From Bilabrum cf. latius (Eukaryota; Bigyra: Bicosoecida; Bigyra; Bicosoecida), in contig OZ237740.1 in NCBI GenBank assembly GCA_965178125.1, positions 682,001 through 746,000 of the forward strand: a DNA stretch of 64,000 nt, read 5' to 3'. The position numbers and the translations under genes were made by a program. A model generated the notes under the pieces. That model did no database searches, was not told the DNA's origin, and saw only the letters and a list, made by a program, of their open reading frames with translations. Positions 1-14,200 of the stretch are shown here, in pieces. Numbering within the stretch: the first letter of the stretch is position 1; every line of letters begins with the position of its first letter.

Positions 1-3000
1 CCGAGGACGCAGAGGCTGAAGCCGCGGCTATCGCTGCTGCGGGTGGTGCAGCGGCCGTGTCTGGGGCCCGTGGTGCCGATGCTCTCGAAGGGGTCAGCAC
101 GACCGCCCTGCAGGCGGCTGCGTACGAGATGGACCGGCGACTGAGCGCGCCGTATTGGCTCGAGGGCGGTGCCAGGGATGCTGAAACCGTGGACGATGGG
201 GGCGGGGGGAGCCGCAGCGCCGCTGCGCAGTCGGCTGCCAAGGGCCAGGAGCAGCCGATCGCTCAGCTGCTGGGCGAGGAGCTCTACTCGATCCACGCCG
301 CACACCCCTCGGGTGCGTTCCGGGCCGCTGATCCGATCCACATGTGGAGCCAGGTGGGCAGCAACGAAGGCGTAGACGAGGACTCTGCCAGGCTGGCAGC
401 ACAGGCGGCCAGGGACAGAGGAGATATGGACGCGGCTTCCAAGGCAGCGGCTATCGTGGCCCGGGCGGCGGATTCGCGGGCTCGGCAGCTGCGGTGGGCC
501 TACGCCATGTCTGCTAGCTGCCTGCTGGCCATGGCGGTGATCACGTGGGGTGTCGTCCCGGACTACCCGCACCTCGGCGCTGCTGCAGGCGCGTTTACTC
601 TCGTGATCGACCTAGTGATGCTCACCAGCCTGCGTTCAGGGCTGTTGCTGTGGAGCCCCGGGTACATGTGCACAATGATGGCTCTGCAGCGTGTGTTCAC
701 CGCGGCGTTCCTCGGGAGGTACTGGCTGGTTGGCTTCACCCTGGCTTTCCTTGTCATGTGCACCGCCCTGGCCGTGGAGGCGGTCTCGCAGTACCTGCCG
801 CTGACCGACCCGTTGGATGCCGGTGCTGTGGCATACCTGGACGCCGATCTGAAGGCTTCCGAACGCGCTGGATTCGGTGGTGCCACTGCGTCTTCCCGAG
901 GACAGAAGACCCCAAAGAAGAGAAAGGCTGTCGCCGGCTTGCCTGAGCCCATTCCTGCCGATGCGTCAGGGTCACCGGCGTTCGGTAGCACTATTTTGTG
1001 GGTGGCATTCCTGCTTCTATTGTCGGCCGTCGTATTGTTTGCATCGGGAGACGGGTCCGAGGCAGAGATATCATTCATTGCAGCTGATATTCCGGTGTGG
1101 ATCTTGGGCGTGGCCGGTCTCGTGCTGGTTCTGCTGGTAACCCTTGCATTTGCAGCATGGCGTGCCGCGCATCTGAGCTCCATGGGGCTGCTGCCTCGAT
1201 CCCTGAGGGGGGTATATCTGTGCCGCCCTGCTTGCGGAGTTGCCTTCCTGCTGGGCGCTGCTGCAGAGGCACTGCTGGTCCTTTCGGGCCTGCTGTTCTT
1301 TTCACTGTTGGACTCGCCGTCCGTGCTAATCGCATGCGTTCTGCTGCCCCTGCTGATTGCGATCGTTGGTCGAGTGGTGGGCCAGTGGATTGCGAACGAC
1401 TACAGGTTCCTGCAGCCGCCCGACCGCAGGCCCGTGGTCAGCGATGCTTACGCCAGAGCCATCGAGGCTCGGAGCGTCGAGGCAGAGGCGCGAGAGCGGG
1501 GTGTGACCTCTGGGCAGGTGTGGAAGGAGCGGCGCAGCGAAGAGCGAGGAAGGAGACTGCTGGAACAGGTATCCAGCGAAAGCGCCGACGTGCTTGGTCT
1601 TGCACAGCAGGGAATCGACACAAAGGACCCGCAGGGCGGGAAAGATGCCGTGCAAGGCGACCCCAAGGGCAAGGATGGGGGCAAGGACGAGGCCAAGCGT
1701 CCATCTGACGCGTCCCTTGCTTCTCTCTCAGAGCTCCCGGACCCTGACGAACCTGACGATGAATCCAAGGAGGCAGAGGACGACGCAGGCGCTGAATCTA
1801 GAGGAAAGGCTGCCGGTAGAGCTCCGCCTACGGCCGCAGAAATAGCTCAGATTCGGGCCAAGTACAAGGACTGGGCGGCCAGGATGGGCGACCCGAAGGC
1901 CATGAGTGATTGGCAAGCATTCTGGGGCGGCTTCTGCGGCATCACGGACTACGTCTCCGTCGCAGCGGTGATTGCCCTCGTGGTCGTTCTCGTTGTGGGG
2001 GGGGTATCGCTGCAGACAAGCTCGGGCTCCAGTTGGCTAGGCTGGGCCGTGCTCTTCGCTCCACTTACTCTTCTGCTGTCCCTGGCCGTCATCGCGAAGT
2101 GGTTTGGTACGTACGAGTGGAGCTACGATATGACAGTCATGGCAGTGCTAGCTTTCATCCTGCTGACTGCAGGCACCGCTGGCGTGTGGGCTGGAGAGTA
2201 CGACAGCAACATCTCTGACCCGGCTTCAATCTGGTTCATCTCTGTGTACTTGGGATACCCAGCTTTGCTTGCGGTGGGCGCGTCCTTGTATGCCTGGGCA
2301 GACAACTAGTGGCGGATGCCGACCATTGCTGTGTACGGGCTCCCGCTGGCTGTCCTGCTGCTCGCCGTGTGGTGCTTCGTAATTGGGTCGTACACTGACG
2401 TGTATGCCGGTGCTGCGCTGGGTGTGCTGCTTGCATTTTCAGTGTATGCAGGCTGGCTCGTGAGCGTGTGGGCCTACTATGATTTCTACCTTCCGGAAGC
2501 ATACTCGGCCTGGCTCGAGCTGATCCTCATCTCCGGTGGCGTGCTCGCAATTGTGTTTGCGCTCGCGTTTGATCAGGACCTGTTCTTTGCGTTGAGCGTA
2601 GGGTTCGTGCTACTAACTGCGAGGTCTGGTGGAAGGGCTGTTGCTGCGATTGTGGCGCACGGGGCTCGGGCGGGGAATCCCAAGGATGCTCCCATCTTGC
2701 TGGGGCCTATGGTGCTCCCCGCATTCGCTTTCAACCCCGTCACCGGCGATGTGATGTCAATGAACACTGCGGTTCTCGACGGCATCTCGGCCACTGTCAC
2801 TGCTTTGCTGTGGGGCATCTTCGCGACCATGTTCGTGGAGAGGATCGAGCCGGGGATCGCGATCGCCTGTGTGATCGTTGGTGGCATCACTGTCGCTCTG
2901 GCCTTCGCGGCATCAGACACCGAGCTCAAGCTGGGTGAGGTGTCTGCGTACGCTGATGATGAGCTCCTGAATCGAGCTGCCGGTTCGGTCAAGTCGATCT

Positions 3001-6000
3001 TCTACAAGCGGCGCAGGCCCGTGCAGCCAGAGGCACCGGAGCTCGTGCACAGAGACGAGAAGGTACTCGAGGATGAGCTGGAGCAGGCAAAGCGGGCGGG
3101 CGGTGCAGCCATACGAGAGGCAGGCAAGGCCATCAAGTAGGCAAAGAAGCGACGGCAGGAACTGCTGGACGCTTGGAAGGCCCGTGCTAGTGCCGGGGAG
3201 CTAGCTGCGGCACTGCGAAGGCGGCAATGGGAGGCGACATACTGCTTCCCCTGGGAGCCTGAGGCCTCCAAGCCAGGCGTGGGCGGCATTCAGGCGATCC
3301 GTTGCGGTGCGAGCCGGGGGTTGCAGCAGAGGTCCGGGCTTCTTCAGTCGCTTGGAGGGGCTATGGTGTTCTCCAAGGCAGCACAGGGCAAGCGCGAGCG
3401 CGGGGGCATCACAGATCCCAAGGAGATCGAGGCGATTGAGGAGAGGGAGTTCCAGGAGTGGATGGCAAAGGAGGCGGGCGATGAGGTAGAGAAGCAGGCG
3501 GCGGCAGCCGCGGCGCACTCCACGAAAGGCGCATCCGCACAGATGGTCAACCCAGCGGAGGCTCGGCTGCGGCGACTGGCTGTGTACGACTTCATCCGAG
3601 CGACGAGGCTGCTCCAGGGATGGTACCCCAATTATGTGGACAGGTCTCTGGTGCCTGAGAAGAAGAGGGGTGGTTCGTACGCTGCAGTCGCAGCTTCTCC
3701 TGCCGATGCCGCTGTGATTGATTCAGGCGGTCTCCGCAACTCGGACGACGACGACGACGATGATGATGATATCAGCGTTTCATCCTAGGTGGCTGGACTC
3801 TCCAAGCCGGGCGAGCCTCCCAAACCCAAGGGAAAGGACCCAGGCCCGGACTGCTGCGACTATGCCTGTGGCGTCTGCTGTGGGCGCGGGGGCGGGGTCT
3901 GTGGTCGTGCTTGGAGGGGCTTGATGGCGCCAGGGACGAAGGAGGAGGCCTCGCCGTTCGCACCGGTTCGCCGCCAAGACGCCCCCTTCACCGCGCAGGA
4001 GGCAATCTTCGATGCGTATGCCAGAGGTACTGGACCTTTGTCCTTTGTGTGCTGCAGGGGATTGCTACGATGGCTGGTTATGCGGCTGTATGTGGTTGCC
4101 TCCTGCACAGTTTGCTGTGGACGAGGCGTTCCGACTGGCGGAAGGGAAGCCGTCACCGGGGCACTTGGTGGTCCGACTGGCGTGGTCCGGGGCATGTCTC
4201 TGGACGCTGTGAGCGAGGAAGAGTCAGAGGATAGGGATGACATATATGGCGGCTTCTTGCTGGGTCTAGGAGAGTACGCGAGGGACGGAGGCGACCTCGA
4301 GGATGGCGAGGACGAGGAGGATTCAGGTGGGTCAGCTTCTGCGACCGCTGCCGGCGCGAGCTAGTCGGCAAGTACCGGCGGTGGGGACGCTGAAGATGGT
4401 GGTCGCTTCGATGAGACGGTGCCTGACCCTGACGTGCCAGAAGCTGCCGTGGCTCTCCGTGGACAGTTCGACGCGGTCTTTGCGCGACCTTCGGCGGAGC
4501 CTGTTTCTAGAGGTGGCTGGCACAGCAGTCTGGATACCTCGCACGTGCTCTCGGAGTAGACGCAGCTCCGGTCCGCTTTGGATCGGGAGTGGTACGAAGA
4601 GAACAGAGCGGTGTCTCTCATGCAGCTGCTCGTCATCGTGGGCGCGCAGTCTCGCGTGGAGGCGGAAGCTGTTTTGTTCCAGCGCTTCCTCCGTGAGAAA
4701 TCCCACGAGCTTGCTCGAAATGGAGTCAAGCCACCCAAGAGCGTCTTGTCGAGCGGCTCGCAGTACGGCACTGCCGAGGTGCGAGCGGTCGCTGACTGGC
4801 TGCGCGGCCTGACCCCCGAGCAGCGGCTCAGGTTCGGGGAGCTCCGGGAGGCCTTCAAACGGGAGCAGGAGGACAGGTACCACCAGCAGGTGGAGAACGA
4901 CATCAAGGACCAGAAGGCTGCTGAGGAGCACCGGCTGGCGCTGCGGCCCCGGGAGGAGTTCATGAGCCGACAGCGAGCCAGGGAGTTTGCGGAGAGAAGG
5001 GAGCAGCGCCGCAGAGCGGGCATCGATGCGACCGAAGACCCCGAGGGCCGGTCGGAAGGTGAAGTGAACGATGCCGAGACGGTGGAAGAGATCGAAAACG
5101 GGCACAGGGACTGCACGGAGGGCGAGCTGGGTAGAGATTTCCAGTACAGAGACAAGCAGTTCACCCCTTCAAGTCGTTCCCTGGGCCCCGTGCGCGCCGG
5201 CGACTTTGTCGGGAATTGGAAGACTTCCATCGCTCTCAACCCTGAGGCGGGGCTCTTCAAGGGGGGTTCGGACCCAGATGACGTGTTCCAAGGTGCTCTG
5301 GATGACGGCTGGCTGCTGAGCGCGCTATCGATTGTGGCAGCATCAGGTGGGGTGGACGACGGCGACATCGACCCACTCATTCGTAACCTGTTTGTCGTGC
5401 CCGCCACATCGTCCACGGGAGTGTACGGCATTCGGATGTGGAAGAATGCGCAGTGGCACACGATCTTCGTGGACGACCTGCTCCCGGTGTTTAAGCCTGG
5501 GCTCGCCACTGCAGACCCCAGAGAGGAGGCCCAGCGCGCTGCCATCGAGGCGGGGGCTGACCCTCGCGCATTCGCCGTGAAGGGCACCGGCGGCAAGGGC
5601 GGGGCCAGCGCCGACTCATCAACGGGTGGAAGGGGCCAAGGTGGCGGCAAGGGAGCTGCAAGCAGCACGGCTATTGTCGCTCTGACGAAGGAGTAGAAGA
5701 AGGCGGCTGCCGTCGCAGCTAGGCGTACGGTGGCAGCGCGCGCAATTGCACGAAGGAGCCGCGGCGCTGCGTTTGCCCACTGCAGGGACATGGATGAGCT
5801 ATGGGTGGCTGTGGTCGAGAAGGCCTTTGCGAAGTTCTACGGGAGCTATGCTGCGCTGGAGAAGGGCTACGTGCAACACGCTCTTACAGATCTCACGGGC
5901 GCCGACTCTGACGTGGTGTACCTTGCTGAGGCAGCCAAGGGGCCGAGGAGGCTGGAGCTGTGGCAGCGCATGCAGCGCTGGAGAAAGAACGGTTTCTTGC

Positions 6001-7778
6001 TCGGTGCTGGTACCGTGAGCAAGAGTGCCACGAGGCGCACTTTGCTGGACTCTGGTCTGGTGTTCGGAGCCGTGTACGTCATCTACGAGGCCATTCAAAT
6101 TGACGGCCAGCGCTTGATCAAGCTTCGGAACCCTCCAGGCGACCACGGCGAGTGGCAGGGTGACTGGGGCGATCTCTCGAAACGGTGGACCCGGCGACTC
6201 CGGGCGCGGCTCGATGCCAAGGCGGACGAGGACGACGGGTGCTTCTGGATGTCGCTCGATGACTTCGTCGAGTCCTTCAGGGCACTGTACGTGTGCCGAT
6301 GGTTCGACCCTGCCCGCTGGGACACTGAGATCGTCACTGGGTTCTGGAAGGGTCCGACGGCCGCTGGGCTGCCCGACCCGAAGCGAAACCCTGGCTGCAA
6401 GCTGCAAGATAACCCGCAGTTTGCACTGATCGTAACCCAGCCCACGGATGTGTGCATCACCATCGCTCAGTCGCTCCCTGGAGTGCCCAGGCAGCCCACG
6501 CCTCACCCTGCCAGCGTCTACATCGTTGCGCACGGCGGTGGCGGGCCCTCTCAGGCAGACATGGCGGCCGAGCAGCGGCGCAGGAGGTTGGACAGGCAGC
6601 GCCGGATGGAGGGGCAGAAGAAGGTTGACGAAGCGGCGGGCAAGGATGGCGTGATGACGGAGAAGACCGACTTCAGCGACTCGGAGGATGAGGACTCCGA
6701 GGAACACAGAGAGGCCATGAAGAAGAAGGAAGAGGAGGCCGTGGAGAAGGAGCTAGTGGATCTGTTGTCCCAAGGTGGTGGTGGTGGTGGCGCGCTGGCT
6801 GGCATCTCGGAGGGTGTCAAGATGCGCCATGGGCTGGGTGACGACGAGCTGTCCACCCTGAGTCCCAGGGACGTCAGGAAGCGGATCAAGAAGGCGAGAA
6901 AGGAGCAGAAGAGGCTTGACGAGGAGAAGGAGAGCCGGGAACAGGACCGTGATGCTCGGTTTGAGCTAAAGCTGCAGCGCATGGAGGAGCAGGAGCTCGT
7001 AAGGGCAACTCTGGGCACGGAGCAAGGCGTGTCGGCCGACTCGGCGGAGAGTGACGCCCTCGTCGCTGCCGAGCGGGTGCACGTCCTGTCGGCCACCAAG
7101 GTGGTTGCTTCCAGCGGTCCACCAAAACGGGACAGGGAGATACGCGTGTACGCGACTCTCGAGCCTAGAGCATACACGATTCTCGTGGCACCGGCGCAGC
7201 GAGGGATGGAAGGCCCCTTCACGCTGACCATGCACTCGTCGCAGTCCGTTAAGCTGTCTGCGCTGTGGCCGCCATCCCAGGATGTGGTGCACAATGGGCC
7301 TGCGGCCTTCGAGTCCAGCAACCCGTTCGTGCAGGTGAGGCGCATGGTGGGAGGCGTGGTGTCTTCCATTGGGTCCGTGTTCGCGGGCGAGGACCACACA
7401 TCGATGCTGCTCAAGCTGTCCGAGGAGAAGGAGGCAGCTGACGCCGTGCTTGCGATGGAAGAAGCCACCGAGGCGATGCAGGAGGAGGTGGAGGATATCG
7501 CCCGGAAGGAAAAGGAGGAGCGGAAGGACGACAAGATGAAGAAGTGGGAGATCGTGCACGACCCGATCGAGGGCAAGGACTACTACCTGGACCTTGAGAC
7601 GGGCAAGTCACAGTGGGACAAGCCCATCGACCTCGCCAGGGAGGAGAGGTTGCAGGAGCAGCTCAAGGCCGAGTCAGACGCTCGGATCGCTGCGATCGAG
7701 AACCGGGAGAGCAAGAAGAGTGGAGGGGGCACGGGCTCCGGTAAGGGTGGTGCAGCGGCTGCAAGCGGTGGTCGCTGA
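1..7778 (+). CDS. Calpain-like membrane protein (DEK1/TML-calpain type) with WW domain, catalytically dead; 5' partial
   Basis: One frame stays open from the window start to the TGA at 7,776 if TAG is read as Gln. The in-frame TAGs are at 2307, 3138, 3786, 4362, 4557 and 5694. The first 1,050 residues hold several clusters of hydrophobic segments (about 160-240, 330-450, 640-760, 780-960) separated by charged stretches. A calpain protease core lies at about 5,150-6,470: the QGALDDGW motif, the WKNAQWHTIFVDD strand and RNPPGDHGEW. The nucleophile Cys of the family motif QGxLxDCW is Gly (codon 5307) and the His of GHAY is Ala (codon 6069); only the Asn (6129) remains, so proteolysis is unlikely. 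A glycine/alanine-rich insert separates the two halves of the core. A long Lys/Glu-rich coiled region follows, then a WW domain (about 7,540-7,640). Multi-TM plus calpain architecture is known from plant DEK1 and protist TML calpains; a scaffold or sensor role is inferred. Confidence 0.8.
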
Positions 7779-8031
7779 GAGCTCTAAACATGCTGCCCAA
7801 CTGAATTCAAGATCATCTGCGCATTTGATGACAGTCTTATGTATCCCATATATCCCTCTGCAAGTACTTAATCCTTTGCCAACGCTGCACAGCTGGAGCA
7901 ACCACGCTAGACTGCCAAGTGACTGGGCAGGGCGCGGCTGCATCGGCTGTGATCCGTCGCCTCATAGATGTCGAACCGGCTGGACGACTTGGGTGCGGGC
8001 GGCCGATAGACAGGCCAGCGCGAGAAATGAA

Positions 8032-11022
8032 TCACTTCTGCTTGTCCCGATCGAGCGCCACCAGCAGCACGAACGCCAGTATGAGGTACACGAGCCCGAT
8101 CGCCGTCATCAGGAGAAGGTCCATCTCCACGCGGTCCAACGTGTAGCCCCAGAAATCCGCGATGACTGAAATATCGAAGACCTCCTAGTACATCTGAGTT
8201 TCCAGAGAGAAGAATGCCTCGTTGGACCACCGAGCGAAGCTTGTGTCGAGCGCCCACGCAGTGTGCCACTTGCGAGCCTCCGTGATGCTGGGACCGAAAC
8301 CGCACATCGTGGCAGCGACCAGGGAGGCAATCAGGCCGAGCAACGCAGCGTTCTCCCTTCTCACCACCATGGAGCACAGGATTGCAAGCCCGTACACGCA
8401 AAAGTACAGCAGCAGTATGATCGAGTAGAGCATCCAGAACTCGGTCGTGGGTCGGGCGAGGCAGTGGAACAGCGCAGTGAAGTGCAGTGCAGAGATAGCG
8501 AGTCGAGGCTGGATCACGATCACCTTGCCGAGGAAGTAAGCCAGCGGGTGGTGCCCTGACGATGCTTCTCGGTAGTACACGGCCCGCTCCTCTGAGAACA
8601 TCTTCACTGCGGCAGGGGCGGCCGCAACCGCTGTCGCCAGCGCAATGTCAAGACCCAGCGACGGCAAGATGGTGGGCAGCGGACTCGGCGAGATGAGAGC
8701 GTAAGGAGGCTTGAGGACGCCCCTGAATATCTCCGGCAAGATCTGGATGCTCGAGCCCATGGTGCCCCCTGCCAGGCAAGACACGCCCACCTCCAGAACG
8801 AATGAGTCCCAGGTGCGTATCTGCTGGTAGATAGATCTCACCCCGCAGTAGTACACCTGCGCCAAGAAAGAAGCCCCCCTCTCCTCAGATATCCTGTTCA
8901 CCAGCGTTTCTTCCGCCTCTCTCGTGCGCAATGCCGTGCTCGTCGACTTGCCCGAGAGCAAGGACTCCCGGTGCTGCAGGCTGCCCCTCATGCTGGACGC
9001 ATCCTGCCTTGCTTTCGTGTCTTGTTCCGACGCCTGAGAATGCACAGCCGTGCCAGTCATGCTGGAGGCCACTGCAGCGAACGCTGCCTGCCCCGCACTG
9101 GACTGGGCCCCAGAGGGCCCCTCCGCATGTGCTGCGAGCCTGCTGGACAGCCAGGAGGCCCCAACCCTGTGCCAGATCTCGCTCAGCTTGTGTCCCTACC
9201 GCCGCTCTTCAAACAGATTCGGCAGCTTCGGCAAGCCCGCTCCATAGCCCGCAGTCGCGAGCCGAGTGCCATCCTCAGTGTCAGCTGCACCGATGCTTCC
9301 GCTAGCCCTCTTCCCGATCTTGCCCTCCATGCCTGCGGGCGTCCTGCCCGCCACCAGGTCCAGCAAATCGTCCGCGGGGTTGTGTGCCCTTGGCACCGTG
9401 TATCCCAGACCCTGGAAATACTCCTCGATGTGCTGCTATGGGCCCACGTAGGCTGCCCTGCCTCCGGCCTCCAGCAGCAGCAAATCGTCAAAGGCCCGGA
9501 ATATCTCCACCCGCGGTTGGTGCAGGATGGCCACCACAGTGATGCCCAGGTCTGCAATCCCCCTGAGAGTCTTCATGAGGTCAAGGGCGGCGGTCGCATC
9601 CAACCCACTGGTAGGCTCATCAAGGAACAAAGCCGCAGGGGCCGACGCGAGCTCGATCCCGATGTTCACGCGCTTGCGCTGGCCCCCACTGATGCCCCTT
9701 GCGTTCTCATCTCCGATGGGCTGCTCTGCCACGGCATCCAGCCCCAGCACGGTGATGACGGCATCAACGTGTTTCTGGATCCTGGCCTGCGACCATGAGG
9801 ACGGCAGGCGCACCCTGGCCGAGTGAGCAATGTTGTCCCTGACCGTGAGCTCCCTGATCATGATGTCGTCCTGGGGAACAAATCCGAGGACTTTCTTGTA
9901 CTTGGAGGAGGTAGTCTCGTGCCCGTTGATCCTAAGGCTGCCCTCGTCCATCTCCACCTTGCCTAGCAGCACTCGAAAGAGGCTCGTCTTCCCAGCGCCA
10001 CTGGGTCCCATCAGGGCCGAGATCCTGGCGGGCTTGAAGCCGCCCTCCACATCGCTGAGAATGACCCGATTCGATGGGCTGGGTAGGGACCACTTGATGC
10101 CCTCAAAGTCGAACTGAACGGACAGCTGCTGGTTGGCTCCGTGGAAGCCCTCCATGAGTTGCTCGTGGGCTGCGGCCTGCACGGGTCCTGCATGCGCGCC
10201 CAGCCCCGCGGCGGTCTCGCGCTCGCTACTATCGCCTTCATGGTCTTCGAGAAGCCCAAGGAGCTTGTCGCCGCGGTCAGACCCGCCAGCATAGCCAGCG
10301 GTGTCTGCATCGGCGCTTGCGAGGGAGAGCTTGGCCACCCCGACAGGTTTCCCTGCCGCAGGGAGTCGACTGCACCAGAACCACGCAAACATGGCTGCCA
10401 GTGTGATATCAATCACGATGCTGAGTGCAATGCCGCCGTAGTACCGCCTCACGTCAGTGCCCGCAGGGCAATCCGATGGCCACGGGCACTTCTTCGGCTT
10501 CGTGGTCCCCAATATGCAAAAGGTGCCGGCGGGGCATTCGTGCAATTGCGTCCAGTCCGGGCAGTAATGACCGGCGGGGCACAACATTGGCTCATATGGT
10601 CCCTGCGGCGGACAGTACTACCCCTTCAGCCTGTCCTCTATGCAGGACAGGCTCGGAGGGCACACCTGTGGCAGACTGAACAAGTTTGTCACCGTTGTGT
10701 TCGGGCAGTAATATCCAGGATCGCAACTATAATTAAGAGCAATTGGTGTCGGAAAGTCCAACGGGCTGGCGTAGCACAGCGGCTCTGACTTCGCTATTTC
10801 ATGGATAATAAGCTTGGCTTCCTCTAACGTTCGCGGCTAGCCACTGTCGCTTGTATTCCCGCCCACCGGCGCAAAGCTTGTCGAGTCGCCATAAGTGCTT
10901 GGAAGCATCGCTACGCACAGCGCGGCTTTAAGCATCAAACCAACTGGCGGAAGCATTGCCGCATCACGCCCCATCATGCGAGAACGACCAACCGAATGAC
11001 CAATTACTTCGATCACTCCCAC
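8032..11022 (-). CDS. ABCG-family (White/Brown-type) ABC half-transporter
   Basis: A 996-residue frame read through five TAG codons (complement at 10837, 10618, 9436, 9196, 8185) and ended by TGA. A signal-like hydrophobic stretch comes near residues 15-45. A cysteine-rich ectodomain with repeated CPxGxYC-type motifs follows (10,480-10,800), then one membrane span and one nucleotide-binding domain. That domain has Walker A GPSGAGKTS, signature ISGGQRKRV, Walker B ALFLDEPTSGLD and an H-loop HQPR. The C-terminal 300 residues hold the ABC2-type membrane spans (8,040-8,780). The order ectodomain - NBD - TMD matches the plant ABCG24/28-like group. Half-transporters of this type work as dimers exporting lipids or other hydrophobic compounds; the substrate here cannot be read from sequence. 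The start at 11,022 is the most upstream Met; later in-frame Mets also precede the signal-like stretch. Confidence 0.85.
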
Positions 11023-11231
11023 AGCCCAGTTTATATCTACTTAAACTTAAATTCGAGTAATGAAAAAACTTTGAAAGAGGCCTTAGAACCGTGATCAAGG
11101 GCACACTCAATTTTGGGCACTCTTGGAATTCGGAGCCGAATCACGTGGTTAAAACTGCACGTTTCAATGAATGATTCGTGCTTTGAAGATTCGGCAGCAT
11201 ACCACGACTGAAATACGCTTGTCTAGCAAGC

Positions 11232-14200
11232 ATGGCTTCCGGATATGTTCCATTAGGTGTATTTGCAGGTGCTGCTATCGGGTGCTCTCTGGTAGCTGCG
11301 AAGCGAAAGCGCAGGGAGTTGGGCAAAGATGTCATGGTAATTGGAGGCGGAGGCCGCGAGCATGCGCTCGCCTGGAAGGTTGCGCAGTCGCCGATGCTTC
11401 GGGCTGGTGATACCGTATACTGTTGTCCGGGTAATGGCGGCACGGCAGCGCTCGGCGAGGTGACTACCTGCAAGGTAGAGAATGTACCCATCAAATCAAT
11501 TGCTCAGATAGTGGAATTTGCGGCTCAGGTCCGGCCACAGGTAGTGATTGTCGGCCCAGAGCAGCCGTTGGCAGCTGGCTTGGCTGGTGAGTCGGTTCTC
11601 CGTCGATCATGGTGGCCGTATGTTCTCACAAGGCCGCGTACCCGCTCGAACGTGGAGCTACACCTTGCCCGCTGTTTCTGTTTTTGGCCGCCCCATCGCA
11701 GATAGGCTCGCCGAGATTGGCGTGCCCTGCTTCGGCCCATCGCGAGCAGCAGCCGAACTTGAGGCCAGCAAGGCGTTCTGCAAGCATTTCATGGCCAAGC
11801 ACGGCATCCCCACGGCCAGGTACGAGACCTTCACCTCGAGCGCCGCCGCAGAGGCCTGGATCCGGTCACCCGATGCCCCCGAGCGGGTCGTCGTGAAGGC
11901 ATCCGGCCTCGCCGGCGGGAAGGGAGTGCTCATTCCCAAGGACAAGGAGGAGGCCGTGCAGGCCGCTCGCGAGATGCTGGACGGCGGCAAGTTCAAGGAC
12001 GCGGGGAGCACCATCGTGGTGGAAGAGATGCTTGAGGGCCCAGAGGCGAGCATCCTGGCCTTCTGCGACGGGAAGCACGTGGTGGCACTGCCCGCGGCGC
12101 AGGACCACAAGCGCGCCCATGAGTTCGACCAGGGCCTGAACACGGGTGGCATGGGCGTCTACTGCCCGTCCCCACTCGTCACACCCGAGCTGGACCGCGA
12201 GATCATGGAGACGATCCTGCGGCCCGCAGTAGAGGGCATGGCCAAGGACGGCAAGCCCTTCGTGGGCGTGCTCTTCGCCGGCCTCATGCTCTGCAAGTCG
12301 ACCGGCCCGGCGGGCGGGCTCGTCCCCAAGGTGCTCGAGTTCAACGTGAGGATGGGAGACCCAGAGACGCAGGCCGTGCTGCCCCTGCTGGAGCGAGACT
12401 GCGACCTGCTCGAAGCCATGCTGGCCTGCACGCAGGGCAGGCTCACGCCGGAGCACCTCCGGGTCAGGAAGGGGGCTCACTCGGCTGCCGTCGTCGCCGT
12501 TGCACCGGGGTACCCCTCCAGTCCCCGCAAGGGGGACGTCATCAAGGTGTACGGGCCCGGGCTGGGCTACGGGGTGGGCGAGAAGGGCGTGGGCGGGGTG
12601 CACGGCACGCTCATGTTCCACGCCGGCACGACGGTCGAGCGGCGCGGCAATGCAATGAGTCTCGTGACCGCTGGCGGCCGCGTGCTGGCGGTGACGGGCA
12701 TCGCCGGCTCCCTGGAAGCGGCCCTGACCAAAGCCTACAACGGCATGGAGGCTGTGATCTTCCCGGGGATGGGCGTGCGGCGGGACATCGCGCAGCACTG
12801 GTTCAGGCCTAGGAGCAGGGAGCCTCTCAGGATCGGAGTGCTCGGAAGCACCAACGGGACGGACCTCCAGACCATCCTGAATGCCATCGAGGAGGGAAGG
12901 GCGGGCGAGGGCGGCGGCTCGGCTGGAGCCGGCGAGGGCGAAGGTGAGCCCCTCAACGCGCGTGTGGAGGTGGTGATCTCCAACCGTGCCAGCAGCGGCA
13001 TCCTGTCAAAGGCGGCCAAGGCCGGCATCCCAGCGGTGCACATCAAGAGTGCTGGCCGCTCCAGGGAACAATTCGATCTGGAGGTGATCTCGGAGCTCGA
13101 GTCTCGCGACATTGACCTGGTCCTGCTCATCGGTTTCATGCGGATCGTGTCACCGCAGCTCACCAGCCGGTACAAGTGGAGGCTAGTGAACGTGCACCCC
13201 TCACTTCTGCCCGCGTTTGCCGGCGGGATGGACACGGACGTGCACGAGGAGGTTATCCGGTCCGGTGCGGAGGAGAGCGGGTGCACCATCCACTTCGTGA
13301 CGGACGAGGTGGATGGCGGGGAGTATTTAATCCAGAGGCGTTGCTCTGCCAAGGGCGAGACTGCCGCTAGCCTCAAGACTAAGGTGCAGGCGCTGGAGGG
13401 CGCGGCCTTCCTGGACACCATCCGGCTGTTTGCGGACCACCGCGGGCTTCTGGCTGCCATCGCGCAGCACGGTTGGGACTGTCCGCAGGTTGGCGTGATC
13501 CTCGCAGAGTCCGGATTCGAGGGCGTTGTCATTCCGCCGACGGCGCGGGTGCACCTCGGGGCCGTGGAGGCTGCCTCTGGGGGCAACAGGACCGGGGGAA
13601 CAGCAGCGGCAGGAGCAGGACCTTCCTCCGGGGCTGGGTCCAGCGAGCCTGAGGACGCATACGCCGCTGCGGGCGTGAGCATCGACAGGGGGAACGCGCT
13701 GGTCAGGTCCATCGCGCCGCTCACCAGGAGCACGGCTAGGCCGGGCGCGGACGGGGAGGTCGGCGGGTTCGGCGGCGTGTTTGACCTAAAGTCTGCTGGG
13801 TACAAGGACCCCCTGCTGGTCAGCGGGACTGACGGCGTGGGCACCAAGCTCCTGGTGGCCAACGCTGCGGGCGCACACGGAGGGATCGGGATTGACCTGG
13901 TGGCAATGTGCGTGAACGACATCCTCACGCAGGCGGCGGAGCCGCTGTTCTTCCTGGACTACTTCGCCACGGGGGCGCTGGACGTTCCCGCTGCCACGCA
14001 GGTGGTGGCAGGCGTCGCCCATGCGTGTAGGGAGAGCGGGTGTGCGCTCATCGGGGGCGAGACGGCGGAGATGCCGGCCATGTACCAGGCAGGTCACTAT
14101 GACGTCGCTGGGTTCTGCGTGGGAGCCGTGGATCGGCCCGCGCTGCTGCCCCGGCTGGCAGCGATCCGGCCGGGTGCCAAGCTCATCGGGCTGCCCTCGT

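Noticed and set aside
2307-5696. Six separate proteins in tandem at the left of the window
   Set aside because: All pieces share one phase and are separated only by TAG, which is Gln here; domains continue across the breaks.
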